A stretch of DNA of 64,000 nt from an uncultured Paracoccaceae bacterium (GCA_947492585.1 CANLND010000009.1:62001-126000), one strand, 5' to 3'; shown: positions 19,153 through 29,463, numbered from the stretch's first letter. Notes: generated by a model not told the origin, from the sequence alone. Numbers and translations: made by a program.

Positions 19153-22100
19153 ATGACCCAAACAACAATTATTGAACCGTCTGAGAGTATCGACGTATTT
19201 CGTTTGATCAACAGCATCGACCCTGACCTATTGCCGTCGTCCACTTCAACCAGCTCCAGTTTTGAGGTCAGCCATACGGATGGTCTTTCCTTTACGTTTG
19301 GGGGGACATTCAGCGACTCGGATAGCGACAACTGGGTTATTGAAAGTATCACATTGGTCCAGAACGGCATCACGCTGGCCTCGGTGACGCTGGCTTCGGT
19401 GAACTACGGGCAGTTTCGCCAGGATCTGGAGAGCAATGTTGACATCCAAGAGCTATTCCTGAGCGGCAATGATGTTCTGATCAACAATGCGACATATGAT
19501 GACGTATATATTTTCACGAGTTGGGACGGTTTGGGGGGCGACGACACCGTCTACGTGGACGTCCCGGAAGACGGAGAGCTACGTGTCACCAGTCAAATTG
19601 ACGGTGGAGAGGGCATTGACCGGATCATCGTTAATCAGGAGTTTACTGATCAGGTAACATTTAGCACCTCTGCCTTTCGTGGTATGATGCAGATTGCAGG
19701 CTACGACAACGGCCGACTGGTATACCAAACTATCGACCTGTTTGAGAACTTCGAAATCCTTGAATTCACCGATCGTACGCTATCTGTCCAAAATGGATAT
19801 TATGGAAGCGATACTCTGACCGGGGACAACCGCACAGGGATTACAGGCGACCTCATCTTCGCGGGTCCCCGGAACAGTACTGTGAACGGCGGAATCGGCG
19901 ACGATATTCTGGTTGGGGGGCATCAAGACGATGTCTTGAACGGAGGCGATGGAAATGATGTCCTGGCTGGAAGCTCTGGTAACGATACGCTGAACGGCGG
20001 CGAAGGCGATGACCGCCTAACAGAACGTTCCGGGAGAAATTCACTGTTTGGTGGAGCGGGGAACGACACCCTAGATGGTGCATTTCTGGATGATACGCTG
20101 AACGGTGGTGTTGGTGATGACAGTCTGGATGCTGAGCACGGCGACGATACACTGGACGGCGGCGACGGGAACGATACCCTAGACGCTGGGCACGGCGAAG
20201 ATACACTGGACGGCGGCGACGGGAACGACAGCCTGGATGGCGGGTTTGACGACGATACACTGTACGGCGGCGACGGTGACGACACTCTAATCGGTGGGTT
20301 CGGCGACGATACACTAGACGGCGGCGACGGCGACGATGAACTAATTGATACGTCTGGCGACGAATCGATGGCTGGCGGCGGCGGCGACGACACCCTGAAC
20401 AGTGGGCGTGGCAACGATACGCTGAACGGCGGTCTTGGTGACGACAGTCTGGATGGTGGAATAGACGATGACACGCTGATAGGCGGGGACGGGAACGACA
20501 CCCTTCTCGGCAGCTCTGGCGATGATACGCTGAACGGCGGTCTTGGTGACGACAGTCTGGATGGTGGCAACGACGATGACACGTTGATGGGCGGGGACGG
20601 GAACGACACCCTTCTCGGCAGCTATGGCGACGATACAATGCAGGGCGGTGCTGGTAACGACAGTCTGGAGGGTGGCAGCGGCGATGACACGTTGCTGGGC
20701 CAGGACGGCGACGACACCCTAATTGGCGACACTGGCCACGATACAATGCAGGGCGGGGTTGGTGACGACAGTCTGGAGGGTGGCAGCGGCGATGACACGC
20801 TGCTGGGCGAGGACGGCGACGACACCCTAATTGGCGACGCTGGCGATGATACGATGCGGGGCGGTCTTGGTGACGACAATTTGGAGGGCGGAGCTGGCAA
20901 CGATACGCTGCTCGGCGAGGACGGAAACGACAGTCTGGATGGTGGCGCTGGCAATGACACACTGCTCGGCGAGGACGGTGACGACACCCTAGCGGGTGGC
21001 GATGATCGCGATACGCTGCGCGGCGGGCTTGGGGACGACAGTCTGGATGGCGGTGATGGCGAGGATACCCTGGTCGGAGACGACGGGGATGATACCCTAG
21101 TTGGCGGATATGGCGACGACACGATGCAGGGCGGCGCTGGGAACGATAGCCTAAACGGTGAACATGGCAATGACACGCTGCGCGGTGGCGGCGGTGATGA
21201 CACCCTAGATGGCGGAAGTGACAACGACCTCCTGCGCGGGTACAGCGGCGATGATCGTCTCATTGGGGGAACGGGCAATGATACCCTGCGCGGCGACGAC
21301 GGCGATGACAGCGTGGATGGCGGTTCCGGCAATGATGAGCTGAGCGGCAACAACGGCAACGACAGCGTAGATGGTGGGTCTGGTAATGATAATCTGCGCG
21401 GCGACGGCGGTGATGACAGCCTAATTGGTGGACATGGCGTTGATACGCTGCACGGTGGCGTTGGAGACGATACCTTAGACGGTGCATTGGACAATGATAT
21501 CCTGCGCGGCGGCACTGGTGACGACAGCCTATTGGGGGGATCTGGCACCGATGCGCTGTACGGCGGCGGTGGGAACGATACCCTAGATGGTCAAAATGAC
21601 GACGATGAGGTGCGGGGCTACAGCGGCAATGACTGGCTCTATGGTGGGCTGGGCAATGATACGTTGAACGGCGACGGCGGAGCAGATCGCCTGGACGGCG
21701 GATCTGGCGATGACACGCTGTTTGGGGGCGCTGGCAGGGATAGAGTGCTCGGCAGCGAGGGTGAGGACAGCCTGGAAGGCGGATCCGGCAATGATACCCT
21801 GCGCGGCGGCTCTGGCAACGACACTCTACGTGGTGGGAGCGATGACGATGTTCTACGCGGCGACAGCGGTGACGATAACCTCAACGGCGGGACCGGCGAT
21901 GATACCGTGCTCGGCGGCGGCGGGAGCGACACCTTGGGCGGCGGGGACGACGATGATGTCGTACGCGGCTACAGCGGTGACGACAGCCTCAATGGCGGTT
22001 CCGGCGATGACATCGTGCTGGGCGACCACGGGAACGATAGCCTCGCGGGGGGAACGGGCAATGATACCCTGCGGGGCAACAAAGGAGACGACAGCCTCTA

Positions 22101-22494
22101 CGGCGGCGATCACGGAGATCAGCTGTTTGGCGGTGTCGACAATGATTCTCTGGACGGCGGCCGCGGTGACGACACATTAAACGGTGGCAGAGGTCTGGAC
22201 ACCCTGAATGGTGGCCAAGGCAATGACACGCTGACCGGGGGTGGAGGGGCTGATACCTTTGTCTTTGAGGGCAGCAGCGGTTCCGACGTGATCACCGATT
22301 TCGATGTGGGCAGCGATCTGTTGCGCTTTGACCCCAACGCTTTGTCGTTTGAGGAACTCACGTTCCACGAGGGAGACGGCGAGGTTCGGATTGACTTTGG
22401 CTCCGGAGATGTGGTTCTGACCAACGTCGATCTGGACGAACTCATGGCGAGCGACAGCTTCGAGTATGTCATAACTACTATCGACTTCGCTTAA
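19153..22494 (+). CDS. Large RTX calcium-binding repeat protein
   Basis: A strongly acidic protein of 1113 residues. Residues about 1-240 are a non-repeat region similar to the previous gene: both have a FxFGGTF/YSLTGNF strand, a WxIEsitLxQNGTT segment, and an ExLEFxDxTxSVQ motif. Residues about 240-1030 are roughly 85-90 tandem RTX nonapeptides. The end ([23 protein letters not shown], then DELMASDSF) is a typical RTX C-terminal cap and type I secretion signal. No catalytic domain was recognised, so it may be a surface or matrix protein; that is inference. The ATG at 19153 follows GAAGAAG. A strong terminator follows the stop. Confidence 0.88.
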   Translation: MTQTTIIEPSESIDVFRLINSIDPDLLPSSTSTSSSFEVSHTDGLSFTFGGTFSDSDSDNWVIESITLVQNGITLASVTLASVNYGQFRQDLESNVDIQELFLSGNDVLINNATYDDVYIFTSWDGLGGDDTVYVDVPEDGELRVTSQIDGGEGIDRIIVNQEFTDQVTFSTSAFRGMMQIAGYDNGRLVYQTIDLFENFEILEFTDRTLSVQNGYYGSDTLTGDNRTGITGDLIFAGPRNSTVNGGIGDDILVGGHQDDVLNGGDGNDVLAGSSGNDTLNGGEGDDRLTERSGRNSLFGGAGNDTLDGAFLDDTLNGGVGDDSLDAEHGDDTLDGGDGNDTLDAGHGEDTLDGGDGNDSLDGGFDDDTLYGGDGDDTLIGGFGDDTLDGGDGDDELIDTSGDESMAGGGGDDTLNSGRGNDTLNGGLGDDSLDGGIDDDTLIGGDGNDTLLGSSGDDTLNGGLGDDSLDGGNDDDTLMGGDGNDTLLGSYGDDTMQGGAGNDSLEGGSGDDTLLGQDGDDTLIGDTGHDTMQGGVGDDSLEGGSGDDTLLGEDGDDTLIGDAGDDTMRGGLGDDNLEGGAGNDTLLGEDGNDSLDGGAGNDTLLGEDGDDTLAGGDDRDTLRGGLGDDSLDGGDGEDTLVGDDGDDTLVGGYGDDTMQGGAGNDSLNGEHGNDTLRGGGGDDTLDGGSDNDLLRGYSGDDRLIGGTGNDTLRGDDGDDSVDGGSGNDELSGNNGNDSVDGGSGNDNLRGDGGDDSLIGGHGVDTLHGGVGDDTLDGALDNDILRGGTGDDSLLGGSGTDALYGGGGNDTLDGQNDDDEVRGYSGNDWLYGGLGNDTLNGDGGADRLDGGSGDDTLFGGAGRDRVLGSEGEDSLEGGSGNDTLRGGSGNDTLRGGSDDDVLRGDSGDDNLNGGTGDDTVLGGGGSDTLGGGDDDDVVRGYSGDDSLNGGSGDDIVLGDHGNDSLAGGTGNDTLRGNKGDDSLYGGDHGDQLFGGVDNDSLDGGRGDDTLNGGRGLDTLNGGQGNDTLTGGGGADTFVFEGSSGSDVITDFDVGSDLLRFDPNALSFEELTFHEGDGEVRIDFGSGDVVLTNVDLDELMASDSFEYVITTIDFA
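20416..20990 (+). repeat. 108 bp higher-order repeat inside the large RTX gene
   Basis: Nearly identical blocks recur at a 108 bp period (36 residues, four nonapeptides): the run starting GATACGCTGAACGGCGGTCT is at 20416 and again at 20524, and degenerate copies continue to about 20990. This indicates recent expansion by unequal recombination. Confidence 0.75.
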
Positions 22495-22498
22495 CAAA

Positions 22499-22525
22499 AA
22501 AAGCCCGGCATAGAGCCGGGCTTTT
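22499..22525. terminator. Intrinsic terminator after the large RTX gene
   Basis: AAAGCCCGGC and GCCGGGCTTT form a perfect stem with a five-base loop. It has T-rich tails on both strands, so it also serves the converging cyclophilin gene. Confidence 0.88.
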
Positions 22526-22578
22526 TATGGAACGACGTCCACCCCGAAGTGCCGTTGGGCGCATCGGGGTGTGATGTT

Positions 22579-23136
22579 TTAATCGGTGACGGTGACTTTG
22601 GTCATCACATCCGGCGCGCCGATCACTGCGCCATTGCCGCCTGCGCCCAGCTTAATTGCATCAACAACATCCATGCCGCCGGTGACTTTGCCCACAACGG
22701 TGTATTGACCGTTCAGGAAGTGGCCCGCATCAAACATGATAAAGAACTGTGAGTTGGCGCTGTGTAGGTTTTGCGACCGCGCCATGCCCACCACGCCGCG
22801 GTCAAACGGCAGCTCGGAAAACTCGGCCTTCAGATTGGGACGGTCGGACCCACCGCTTCCGGCATAAGACATGTTTTCGCCCAGCTTGCCAAATTTGACA
22901 TCGCCTGTCTGCGCCATAAAACCTTCGATGACCCGGTGAAACACCACGCCATCATATTGGCCCTCCCCAGCCAGTGCAGTGATCTGCTCGACATGGCCGG
23001 GGGCCACATCTTCGAACAGGTCAATCTGCACTGTGCCGTTGGCACCCTCACCGGTGACCTCAATCTCAAGACCTGTGGCAAAGGCGGGGGCTGCTGCCAG
23101 CCCCGCCACGATCACAGCTGTTGCCAGCTTAGACAT
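22579..23136 (-). CDS. Peptidyl-prolyl cis-trans isomerase, cyclophilin type, periplasmic
   Basis: A 185-residue protein with a Sec signal peptide (residues 1-20, ending PAFA), so a periplasmic folding catalyst. The cyclophilin core shows VVFHRVIEGFMAQTGD, SANSQFFIMFD and FLNGQYTVVGKV. Its start overlaps the end of the upstream cytoplasmic cyclophilin gene by 8 bp, which implies translational coupling. The two are clear paralogues kept in different compartments. Confidence 0.95.
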   Translation of the reverse strand: MSKLATAVIVAGLAAAPAFATGLEIEVTGEGANGTVQIDLFEDVAPGHVEQITALAGEGQYDGVVFHRVIEGFMAQTGDVKFGKLGENMSYAGSGGSDRPNLKAEFSELPFDRGVVGMARSQNLHSANSQFFIMFDAGHFLNGQYTVVGKVTGGMDVVDAIKLGAGGNGAVIGAPDVMTKVTVTD

Positions 23137-23635
23137 CTGCGGCCACTTTCACGGTGATCATGCGATCAGGGTACATCGGCGGCTCGCCTTTAGTGATGTT
23201 ATCGACCAGCTCCATGCCTTCGATCACCCGACCATAGACAGTGTACTGACCGTTCAGGAAGTGGTTGTCTTTGAAGTTGATAAAGAACTGCGAGTTGGCG
23301 CTGTTGGGGTTGGCAGACCGTGCCGCACCCAGCGTGCCACGGTCGTGGGGCAATTTAGAGAACTCGGCAGGCAGGTCGGGCAGCGAAGAGCCACCGGTGC
23401 CCGCGGACCGCAGGTCAAATCCATCTTCCATGTCGCCATTGGCCACGTCGCCGGTTTGCGCCATAAAACCGTCGATCACACGGTGAAAGCAAACGTTGTC
23501 ATATTCACCGGCACGTGCCAGCTCTTTCATGCGCTCAGAATGCTTGGGTGCCACGTCGGGCAGCAGTTCGATCAGCACATTGCCGCCTTCCAGCTGAACG
23601 ATGATTGTGTTTTCTGGATCCTTGATCTCGGCCAT
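23129..23635 (-). CDS. ppiB: Peptidyl-prolyl cis-trans isomerase, cyclophilin type, cytoplasmic
   Basis: A 168-residue cyclophilin without a signal peptide, close in size to cytoplasmic PpiB. It has the core motifs VCFHRVIDGFMAQTGD, NSANSQFFINF and FLNGQYTVYGRVIEG. The ATG at 23635 has AGGAGAG seven bases upstream; longer in-frame starts lack a ribosome site and would overlap the pgk promoter. It is first gene of a two-gene operon with the periplasmic paralogue and divergent from pgk. Confidence 0.94.
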   Translation of the reverse strand: MAEIKDPENTIIVQLEGGNVLIELLPDVAPKHSERMKELARAGEYDNVCFHRVIDGFMAQTGDVANGDMEDGFDLRSAGTGGSSLPDLPAEFSKLPHDRGTLGAARSANPNSANSQFFINFKDNHFLNGQYTVYGRVIEGMELVDNITKGEPPMYPDRMITVKVAADV

Positions 23636-23788
23636 GGGGCTCTCCTGATGGTCAATAGTTTGCGCGATTGTTACGCCGCAGAGACGGGATTGCCAAGGGA
23701 CCATTGACGGATGGGCAAAAAGCCTCGAAACAAGCGAGGAAACCAACCGTTGGGTTTGGAAACACGGACAGTTGCACAGGAGCACGGC

Positions 23789-24979
23789 ATGGGCTGGAAT
23801 TCACTTGATGATATGGATCTACAGGGCAAAGGCGTTTTGGTGCGCGTCGATATCAACGTACCGGTCGACAATGGCCGCGTGACCGACGACACCCGCATTC
23901 AGCGCATTGTACCAACCATTCGTGACATTCTGGCACAAGGTGGCCGTCCGGTACTGCTGGCGCATTTTGGCCGTCCCAAAGGTCAGGTGGTGCCTGAGAT
24001 GTCGTTGCAAACGCTGGTCCCTGCCCTTGAGGCTGCGTTTGACGCGCCTGTGCTGTTTTGCGCCGATTGCCGCGGGCCCGCCGCAGAATCTGCGGTTGCG
24101 GCACAAACGACCGGTCAGGTGGTCCTGCTGGAAAACACGCGTTTTCACGCGGGTGAAGAGAAAAACGATGTGGCCTTGGCGGCCGAGATGGCCAAACTCG
24201 GCGACATCTATTGCAATGATGCGTTTTCCGCAGCGCACCGCGCCCATGCGTCAACCGAAGCTCTGGCGCGTTTGCTGCCCGCATGTGCGGGGCGTTTGAT
24301 GCAGGCCGAACTGACCGCGCTGGAGGGGGCATTGGGCACGCCAGTGCGTCCGGTGACAGCTGTTGTGGGCGGTGCCAAAGTGTCGACCAAACTCGACCTG
24401 CTGGGCAATCTCGTGGCCAAAGTAGACACATTGGTAATTGGCGGCGGCATGGCCAACACGTTCCTGGCGGCGCAGGGCGTTGATGTGGGCAAATCCTTGT
24501 GCGAACACGATCTGGCCGACACCGCACGCGAGATCCTGACCAAGGCTGAGGCAGCGGGCTGCACCATATTGCTGCCCACGGATGTGGTGGTTGCGCGCGA
24601 ATTTAAAGCAGGGGCGGACAACGAAACAGTTGCCGCAGCCGCCTGCCCTGCGGATGCGATGATCCTAGATGCGGGCCCCGAAACAGTGGCGGCCGTTGGC
24701 GCTGCGCTGGACGCGTCCAAAACGCTGATCTGGAACGGCCCGATGGGCGCATTTGAGATCGCACCATTTGACATGGCCACCAATGCAGCTGCGCAAAAAG
24801 CGGCCGCGCTGACCACAAACGGTTCGCTGACCTCGGTTGCGGGCGGTGGCGACACGGTTGCGGCGCTGAACCAGGCGGGCGCGGCAGAGGCCTTTACCTA
24901 TATCTCCACAGCCGGGGGCGCGTTCCTGGAGTGGATGGAAGGCAAAGAACTGCCCGGCGTCGCCGCGCTGACCACATAA
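23789..24979 (+). CDS. pgk: Phosphoglycerate kinase
   Basis: Pgk interconverts 1,3-bisphosphoglycerate/ADP and 3-phosphoglycerate/ATP in central carbon metabolism. The 396-residue length is normal. Seen are the N-terminal [14 protein letters not shown] substrate motif, [25 protein letters not shown], the hinge-side [10 protein letters not shown] and the nucleotide-site WNGPMGAFE with [11 protein letters not shown]. The ATG at 23789 follows AGGAG; more upstream starts have none. It is monocistronic and followed by a very strong hairpin. Confidence 0.97.
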   Translation: MGWNSLDDMDLQGKGVLVRVDINVPVDNGRVTDDTRIQRIVPTIRDILAQGGRPVLLAHFGRPKGQVVPEMSLQTLVPALEAAFDAPVLFCADCRGPAAESAVAAQTTGQVVLLENTRFHAGEEKNDVALAAEMAKLGDIYCNDAFSAAHRAHASTEALARLLPACAGRLMQAELTALEGALGTPVRPVTAVVGGAKVSTKLDLLGNLVAKVDTLVIGGGMANTFLAAQGVDVGKSLCEHDLADTAREILTKAEAAGCTILLPTDVVVAREFKAGADNETVAAAACPADAMILDAGPETVAAVGAALDASKTLIWNGPMGAFEIAPFDMATNAAAQKAAALTTNGSLTSVAGGGDTVAALNQAGAAEAFTYISTAGGAFLEWMEGKELPGVAALTT

Positions 24980-25031
24980 ACGGGGGCGCTCCCGCGTCTT
25001 TATCCCCCAGGCCAGCTGGGGGCGCAGACTT

Positions 25032-25068
25032 GGGCCGGGCAGAGCGCAAAAGGCGCTCTGCCCGGCCC
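25032..25068 (+). terminator. 16 bp perfect hairpin downstream of pgk
   Basis: GGGCCGGGCAGAGCGC (25032-25047) pairs without mismatch with 25053-25068 around the loop AAAAG. There is no T-tract, so it may block 3' exonucleases or act as a repeat element rather than terminate by itself. Confidence 0.6.
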
Positions 25069-25261
25069 GACCCACTGCAACCAGTTCCAAACACCTGATG
25101 CGCCGCGCGCTGCTGTGTCAGGGCGTCACCCTGCGGCAACACAGTGTGGCTTTGATCTTTAAAGTTTTCACAAAGTGCACCCTATATGGCATACTTGGCC
25201 GTACGCAGAATAATATCCTGTGAAATCAAAACTCTAGTCAAATTTTACGGGCCAGATCTAC

Positions 25262-25561
25262 GTGACTCGCAACCACAATCCCTCAGTAGGTGCTTTTGTG
25301 TTTTTCGCCATCGCTTTTGCGTTGAGCGCTTACTTCACGTTTGCCGCTGTTCAAGGCGACTATGGGTTGTTTCGACGTGTCGAAATTCAGGCTGAGGCCG
25401 AGCAGCTGCAGCAGGATCTGGATCAGCTGTCGGACGAGATTTCAACCATGGAAAACCTGACGCGGCGGCTGTCAGACAACTATCTGGATCTCGACCTGTT
25501 GGATGAACAGGCCCGCGCCGTTCTTGGCGTGTTGCGCGCTGACGAATTGGTTATCCACTAA
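25262..25561 (+). CDS. FtsB/DivIC-like septum formation initiator
   Basis: A 99-residue bitopic membrane protein: a short cytoplasmic N terminus, one membrane helix (about 11-29), then a periplasmic coiled coil (EIQAEAEQLQQDLDQLSDEIS, about 41-61), with LDLLDEQARAVLG near the end. This is the layout of FtsB/DivIC, which joins FtsL and FtsQ in the divisome. The start is a GTG at 25262. It sits directly before the pdh operon, a gene order often found in alphaproteobacteria. Assignment rests on architecture rather than on strict motifs. Confidence 0.85.
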   Translation: MTRNHNPSVGAFVFFAIAFALSAYFTFAAVQGDYGLFRRVEIQAEAEQLQQDLDQLSDEISTMENLTRRLSDNYLDLDLLDEQARAVLGVLRADELVIH

Positions 25562-25696
25562 CCGCCTTGCATCTCTTTTGTTTTCGGGTTTGACTTGGTC
25601 TTTCAGGAGGCTGGGTCGTGTATTTTGTGCGCGAAAAGTGACACAACTTAAACTTGTGCAACTTATTACTCGCCAGAACCGGCAAAATGATTTATG

Positions 25697-25720
25697 AGAT
25701 AGTTTAACACTAAACTATCT
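25697..25720. promoter_or_regulatory. Palindromic operator upstream of pdhA
   Basis: AGATAGTTTA (25697-25706), ACAC, then TAAACTATCT (25711-25720), a perfect 10 bp inverted repeat. Its centre is about 36 bp before the pdhA start. The inner TAGTTTA-N4-TAAACTA is identical to the element before lpdA. Confidence 0.8.
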
Positions 25721-25744
25721 TGCCAAAAGGGGGAGCCTGCCACC

Positions 25745-26734
25745 ATGGCCGCAAGAAAAACCACCAAGAAACCAAATGTTTCAGCTGACGAACTCAAAAC
25801 GCACTATCGCGAAATGCTGCTGATCCGCCGATTCGAAGAAAAAGCCGGACAGCTTTATGGCATGGGTCTGATCGGGGGGTTTTGCCACCTGTACATCGGC
25901 CAGGAAGCCGTTGTTGTAGGCCTTGAGGCTGCGGCCAAAGAGGGCGACAAACGTATCACCTCCTACCGCGATCACGGCCACATGCTGGCCTGTGGCATGG
26001 AGCCGGGCGGCGTAATGGCCGAACTGACCGGACGTGAGGGCGGCCTGTCAAAAGGCAAAGGCGGCTCGATGCATATGTTCTCAAAAGAGAAGCATTTCTA
26101 CGGCGGCCATGGCATCGTGGGCGCGCAGGTGCCTCTGGGGGCCGGTCTGGCGTTCTCGGATAAATACAAAGGCAACGACAATGTGACCTTTGCCTATTTC
26201 GGCGACGGGGCTGCAAACCAGGGTCAGGTCTATGAGACATATAACATGGCGCAGCTGTGGGATCTGCCGGTGGTATTTGTGATTGAAAACAACCAATACG
26301 CCATGGGCACCTCGGTACAGCGGTCGACCAAATCCCCTGCCCTGTGGAAACGCGGCGAAGCCTATGGCATCTCGGGCGAAGAAGTCGACGGCATGAACGT
26401 GCTGTCCGTAAAGGAAGCAGGCGAGCGTGCCGTGGCGCACTGCCGCGCGGGCAAAGGCCCTTATATCCTTGAGGTAAAGACCTATCGCTATCGCGGCCAC
26501 TCTATGTCGGATCCGGCAAAATACCGCACCCGCGAAGAAGTGCAGAAAATGCGTGATGAGCGCGATCCCATCGAACAGGTCCGCGACATGCTGTTGACCG
26601 GCGGTCACGCCACGGATGAGGATCTGAAAGCGATCGACAAAGAGATCAAGGCTGTTGTGAACGACGCCGCTGAATTCTCCAAGACCAGCCCAGAGCCCGC
26701 GCTTGATGAGCTGTGGACTGACATTTACGCCTAA
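25745..26734 (+). CDS. pdhA: Pyruvate dehydrogenase E1 component, alpha subunit
   Basis: E1 alpha binds thiamine diphosphate and, with E1 beta, decarboxylates pyruvate and reductively acetylates lipoyl groups. The 329-residue protein has the ThDP/Mg motif (GDGAANQG at the start, IENN at the end, near residues 155-185), the substrate-loop YRGHSMSDPAKYR, and GGFCHLYIGQEA early on. GGGGGAG precedes the ATG. It is the first gene of pdhA-pdhB-pdhC, with 16 bp to pdhB, and is preceded by the palindrome shared with lpdA. Confidence 0.97.
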   Translation: MAARKTTKKPNVSADELKTHYREMLLIRRFEEKAGQLYGMGLIGGFCHLYIGQEAVVVGLEAAAKEGDKRITSYRDHGHMLACGMEPGGVMAELTGREGGLSKGKGGSMHMFSKEKHFYGGHGIVGAQVPLGAGLAFSDKYKGNDNVTFAYFGDGAANQGQVYETYNMAQLWDLPVVFVIENNQYAMGTSVQRSTKSPALWKRGEAYGISGEEVDGMNVLSVKEAGERAVAHCRAGKGPYILEVKTYRYRGHSMSDPAKYRTREEVQKMRDERDPIEQVRDMLLTGGHATDEDLKAIDKEIKAVVNDAAEFSKTSPEPALDELWTDIYA

Positions 26735-26750
26735 GGGGAAGACTTAGATT

Positions 26751-28127
26751 ATGGCAACTGAAATTCTGATGCCCGCCCTGTCGCCGACCATGGAGGAAGG
26801 CACGCTGGCCAAATGGCTGGTCAAAGAGGGCGATACTGTGAACTCAGGCGATATCCTCGCCGAGATCGAAACCGACAAAGCCACCATGGAATTTGAAGCC
26901 GTGGACGAAGGCACCATCGGCAAGATCCTGATCGATGAAGGCCGTGAGGGCGTGAAAGTAAACACCCCCATTGCCGTGCTGCTGGAAGAGGGCGAAAGCG
27001 CCGATGACATCCAGAGCGCGGCCCCTGCCGCCAGTGAAGCGCCCGTCGCCGAGGCACCTGCGGTGCCCGCAGCGCCCGTCGCTGCTGCCGCGGCTCCGAT
27101 TGCTGCTGTTGCGGATGTTGAGCCGGACTATCCTGCCGGGACAGAGCTTGTGCAACAAACTGTACGTGAAGCGCTGCGCGACGCCATGTCAGAAGAGATG
27201 CGCCGCGACGAAGATGTGTTCTTGATGGGCGAAGAAGTCGCCGAGTATCAGGGCGCGTATAAAGTCAGCCAGGGCATGCTGGACGAATTTGGGTCAAAGC
27301 GCGTCATTGACACGCCGATCACCGAGCACGGTTTTGCCGGCATTGCCACCGGGGCGGCCTTTGGGGGCTTGCGTCCGATTGTGGAATTCATGACCTTCAA
27401 CTTTGCCATGCAGGCGATTGACCACCTGATCAACTCGGCGGCCAAGACCCTGTATATGTCCGGCGGTCAGATGGGGGCGCCTATGGTGTTCCGTGGCGCC
27501 AATGGTGCCGCGGCGCGCGTCGGCGCGCAGCACAGCCAGGACTATGCCGCCTGGTACATGCAGGTGCCTGGCCTGAAGGTCGCGATGCCCTACTCCGCCT
27601 CGGATGCCAAAGGTCTGATGAAGACCGCGATCCGTGACAACAACCCGGTGATTTTCCTTGAGAATGAGATCCTTTATGGCCGCTCGTTCGAAGTGCCCAA
27701 ACTGGATGATTACACCGTGCCCTTTGGCAAGGCGCGCATCTGGCGGGAAGGCACAGACGTGACCATCGTGTCCTTTGGCATTGGCATGCAATACGCGTTG
27801 GAGGCGGCGGAGAAGCTGGCCGAAGACGGTATCTCAGCCGAAGTCATCGATCTGCGTACCCTGCGCCCGATGGACACGCCTGCAATCATCCGCTCGGTGA
27901 TGAAAACCAACCGTCTGGTCACTGTCGAAGAAGGCTGGCCACAGGGCTCTGTCGGCAACTACATCAGCTCGGTTGTGATGCAGGAAGCGTTTGATTACCT
28001 CGACGCGCCCGTCATCAACTGCACCGGCAAGGATGTTCCGATGCCGTATGCCGCCAACCTTGAAAAGCACGCGCTGATCACCACCGATGAGGTGATTGCC
28101 GCTGTGAAACAAGTCACCTATCGCTAA
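26751..28127 (+). CDS. pdhB: Pyruvate dehydrogenase E1 beta subunit with fused lipoyl domain
   Basis: A 458-residue protein: a biotinyl/lipoyl domain (about 1-78, lipoyl Lys43 in ETDKATME), an Ala/Pro-rich flexible linker (about 85-125) and a full E1 beta domain (about 130-458), including [23 protein letters not shown] and [11 protein letters not shown]. Lipoyl-E1 beta fusions are known in several alphaproteobacteria, where both E1 beta and E2 carry swinging arms. The lipoyl domain is almost identical to that of the next gene. It sits in the middle of the pdh operon, with 12 bp to pdhC. Confidence 0.97.
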   Translation: MATEILMPALSPTMEEGTLAKWLVKEGDTVNSGDILAEIETDKATMEFEAVDEGTIGKILIDEGREGVKVNTPIAVLLEEGESADDIQSAAPAASEAPVAEAPAVPAAPVAAAAAPIAAVADVEPDYPAGTELVQQTVREALRDAMSEEMRRDEDVFLMGEEVAEYQGAYKVSQGMLDEFGSKRVIDTPITEHGFAGIATGAAFGGLRPIVEFMTFNFAMQAIDHLINSAAKTLYMSGGQMGAPMVFRGANGAAARVGAQHSQDYAAWYMQVPGLKVAMPYSASDAKGLMKTAIRDNNPVIFLENEILYGRSFEVPKLDDYTVPFGKARIWREGTDVTIVSFGIGMQYALEAAEKLAEDGISAEVIDLRTLRPMDTPAIIRSVMKTNRLVTVEEGWPQGSVGNYISSVVMQEAFDYLDAPVINCTGKDVPMPYAANLEKHALITTDEVIAAVKQVTYR

Positions 28128-28139
28128 GGGAGCGCGTTC

Positions 28140-29438
28140 ATGCCTATTGAAATTCTCATGCCCGCCCTCTCGCCGACGATGGAAGAAGGCACGCTGGCCA
28201 AATGGCTGGTCAAAGAAGGCGACACCGTCAATTCTGGTGACCTGATTGCCGAGATCGAAACCGACAAAGCCACCATGGAATTCGAAGCCGTGGACGAAGG
28301 TATTGTGGGGAAAATCCTGGTGACCGAAGGCTCCGAAGGCGTCAAGGTCAACACGTTGATCGCTGTGCTGCTGGAAGACGGTGAAACCGCAGGTGACATT
28401 GCCACAGGTGCCGCCCCGGCTGCCCCTGCAGCCGCAGAAGCTGAGGCGGCCCCAGCGGCCTCCGAAGCGCCTGCCCCGACGGCCAGCGCGGCCCCCGCCG
28501 CACCTGCCGCCGCAGATGGCACCCGCATTTTCGCCTCCCCTCTGGCCCGTCGCATCGCAGCGGACAAAGGTCTGGATCTGGCGACACTGCAGGGGTCTGG
28601 CCCACGCGGTCGTATCGTCAAAGCCGACGTTGAAAACGCCACAGCAGCACCCAAAGCCGCCCCCGCAACCGCGGCCCCTGCTCCGGCAGCGCCTGCGCCA
28701 GCGGCAGGCCCCACAGCAGATGCCGTGGCAAAAATGTACGACGGTCGTGAGTTCGAAGAAGTCAAACTGGACGGCATGCGCAAAACCATCGCCGCCCGCC
28801 TGACCGAAGCAAAACAGACCATCCCGCATTTCTACCTGCGTCGCGACATCAAGCTTGACGCGCTGTTGAAATTCCGCAGCCAGCTCAACAAACAGCTGGA
28901 AGCGCGCGGTGTGAAACTGTCGGTCAATGATTTCATCATCAAAGCCGTCGCCAATGCATTGCAAGCGGTGCCCGAAGCCAATGCGGTCTGGGCCGGAGAC
29001 CGTGTGCTCAAGATGAAAGCCTCAGATGTCGCGGTTGCCGTGGCCGTTGAGGGCGGTTTGTTCACCCCGGTTCTGGAAGACGCCGACAGCAAATCTCTGT
29101 CGTCTTTGTCCACCCAGATGAAGGACATGGCCAGCCGCGCGCGTGATCGCAAATTGGCACCCCATGAATATCAGGGCGGCTCCTTTGCGATTTCCAACCT
29201 TGGCATGTTTGGCACTGACAATTTTGATGCCATCGTGAACCCACCCCATGCAGGCATTCTGGCTGTGGGGGCAGGCACCAAGAAGCCGGTAGTTGGTGAC
29301 GACGGTGAACTGACCGTTGCCACGGTGATGTCTGTCACCATGTCGGTCGATCACCGGGTGATCGATGGAGCCTTGGGCGCAGAACTTCTGAACGCTATTG
29401 TGGACAATCTCGAAAACCCAATGGTGATGCTGGCCTAA
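28140..29438 (+). CDS. pdhC: Pyruvate dehydrogenase E2, dihydrolipoamide acetyltransferase
   Basis: E2 is the core of the complex and passes the acetyl group from lipoyl to CoA. The 432-residue protein has one lipoyl domain (about 1-78, Lys43), an Ala/Pro linker, a peripheral subunit-binding domain (about 122-158, [14 protein letters not shown]), a second linker, and the catalytic domain (about 200-432) with [13 protein letters not shown] carrying the catalytic His and Asp. Last gene of the operon, followed by an intrinsic terminator. The matching E3 is lpdA at 4747-6141. Confidence 0.97.
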   Translation: MPIEILMPALSPTMEEGTLAKWLVKEGDTVNSGDLIAEIETDKATMEFEAVDEGIVGKILVTEGSEGVKVNTLIAVLLEDGETAGDIATGAAPAAPAAAEAEAAPAASEAPAPTASAAPAAPAAADGTRIFASPLARRIAADKGLDLATLQGSGPRGRIVKADVENATAAPKAAPATAAPAPAAPAPAAGPTADAVAKMYDGREFEEVKLDGMRKTIAARLTEAKQTIPHFYLRRDIKLDALLKFRSQLNKQLEARGVKLSVNDFIIKAVANALQAVPEANAVWAGDRVLKMKASDVAVAVAVEGGLFTPVLEDADSKSLSSLSTQMKDMASRARDRKLAPHEYQGGSFAISNLGMFGTDNFDAIVNPPHAGILAVGAGTKKPVVGDDGELTVATVMSVTMSVDHRVIDGALGAELLNAIVDNLENPMVMLA

Positions 29439-29463
29439 CCAGAGTGTCCCCCGCAGAAAATTC

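Noticed and set aside
19853-21548. Minus-strand Ser/Pro- or His/Arg-rich frames opposite the RTX repeats
   Set aside because: They are periodic complements of the nonapeptide repeats, not independent genes.
17425-22494. Regular short repeats considered as a CRISPR array
   Set aside because: The repeats are in frame, encode GGxGxDxL nonapeptides and lack unique spacers.
27834-28964. Long minus-strand frame opposite pdhB and pdhC
   Set aside because: Low-complexity Gly/Cys/Arg translation antisense to two firm genes.
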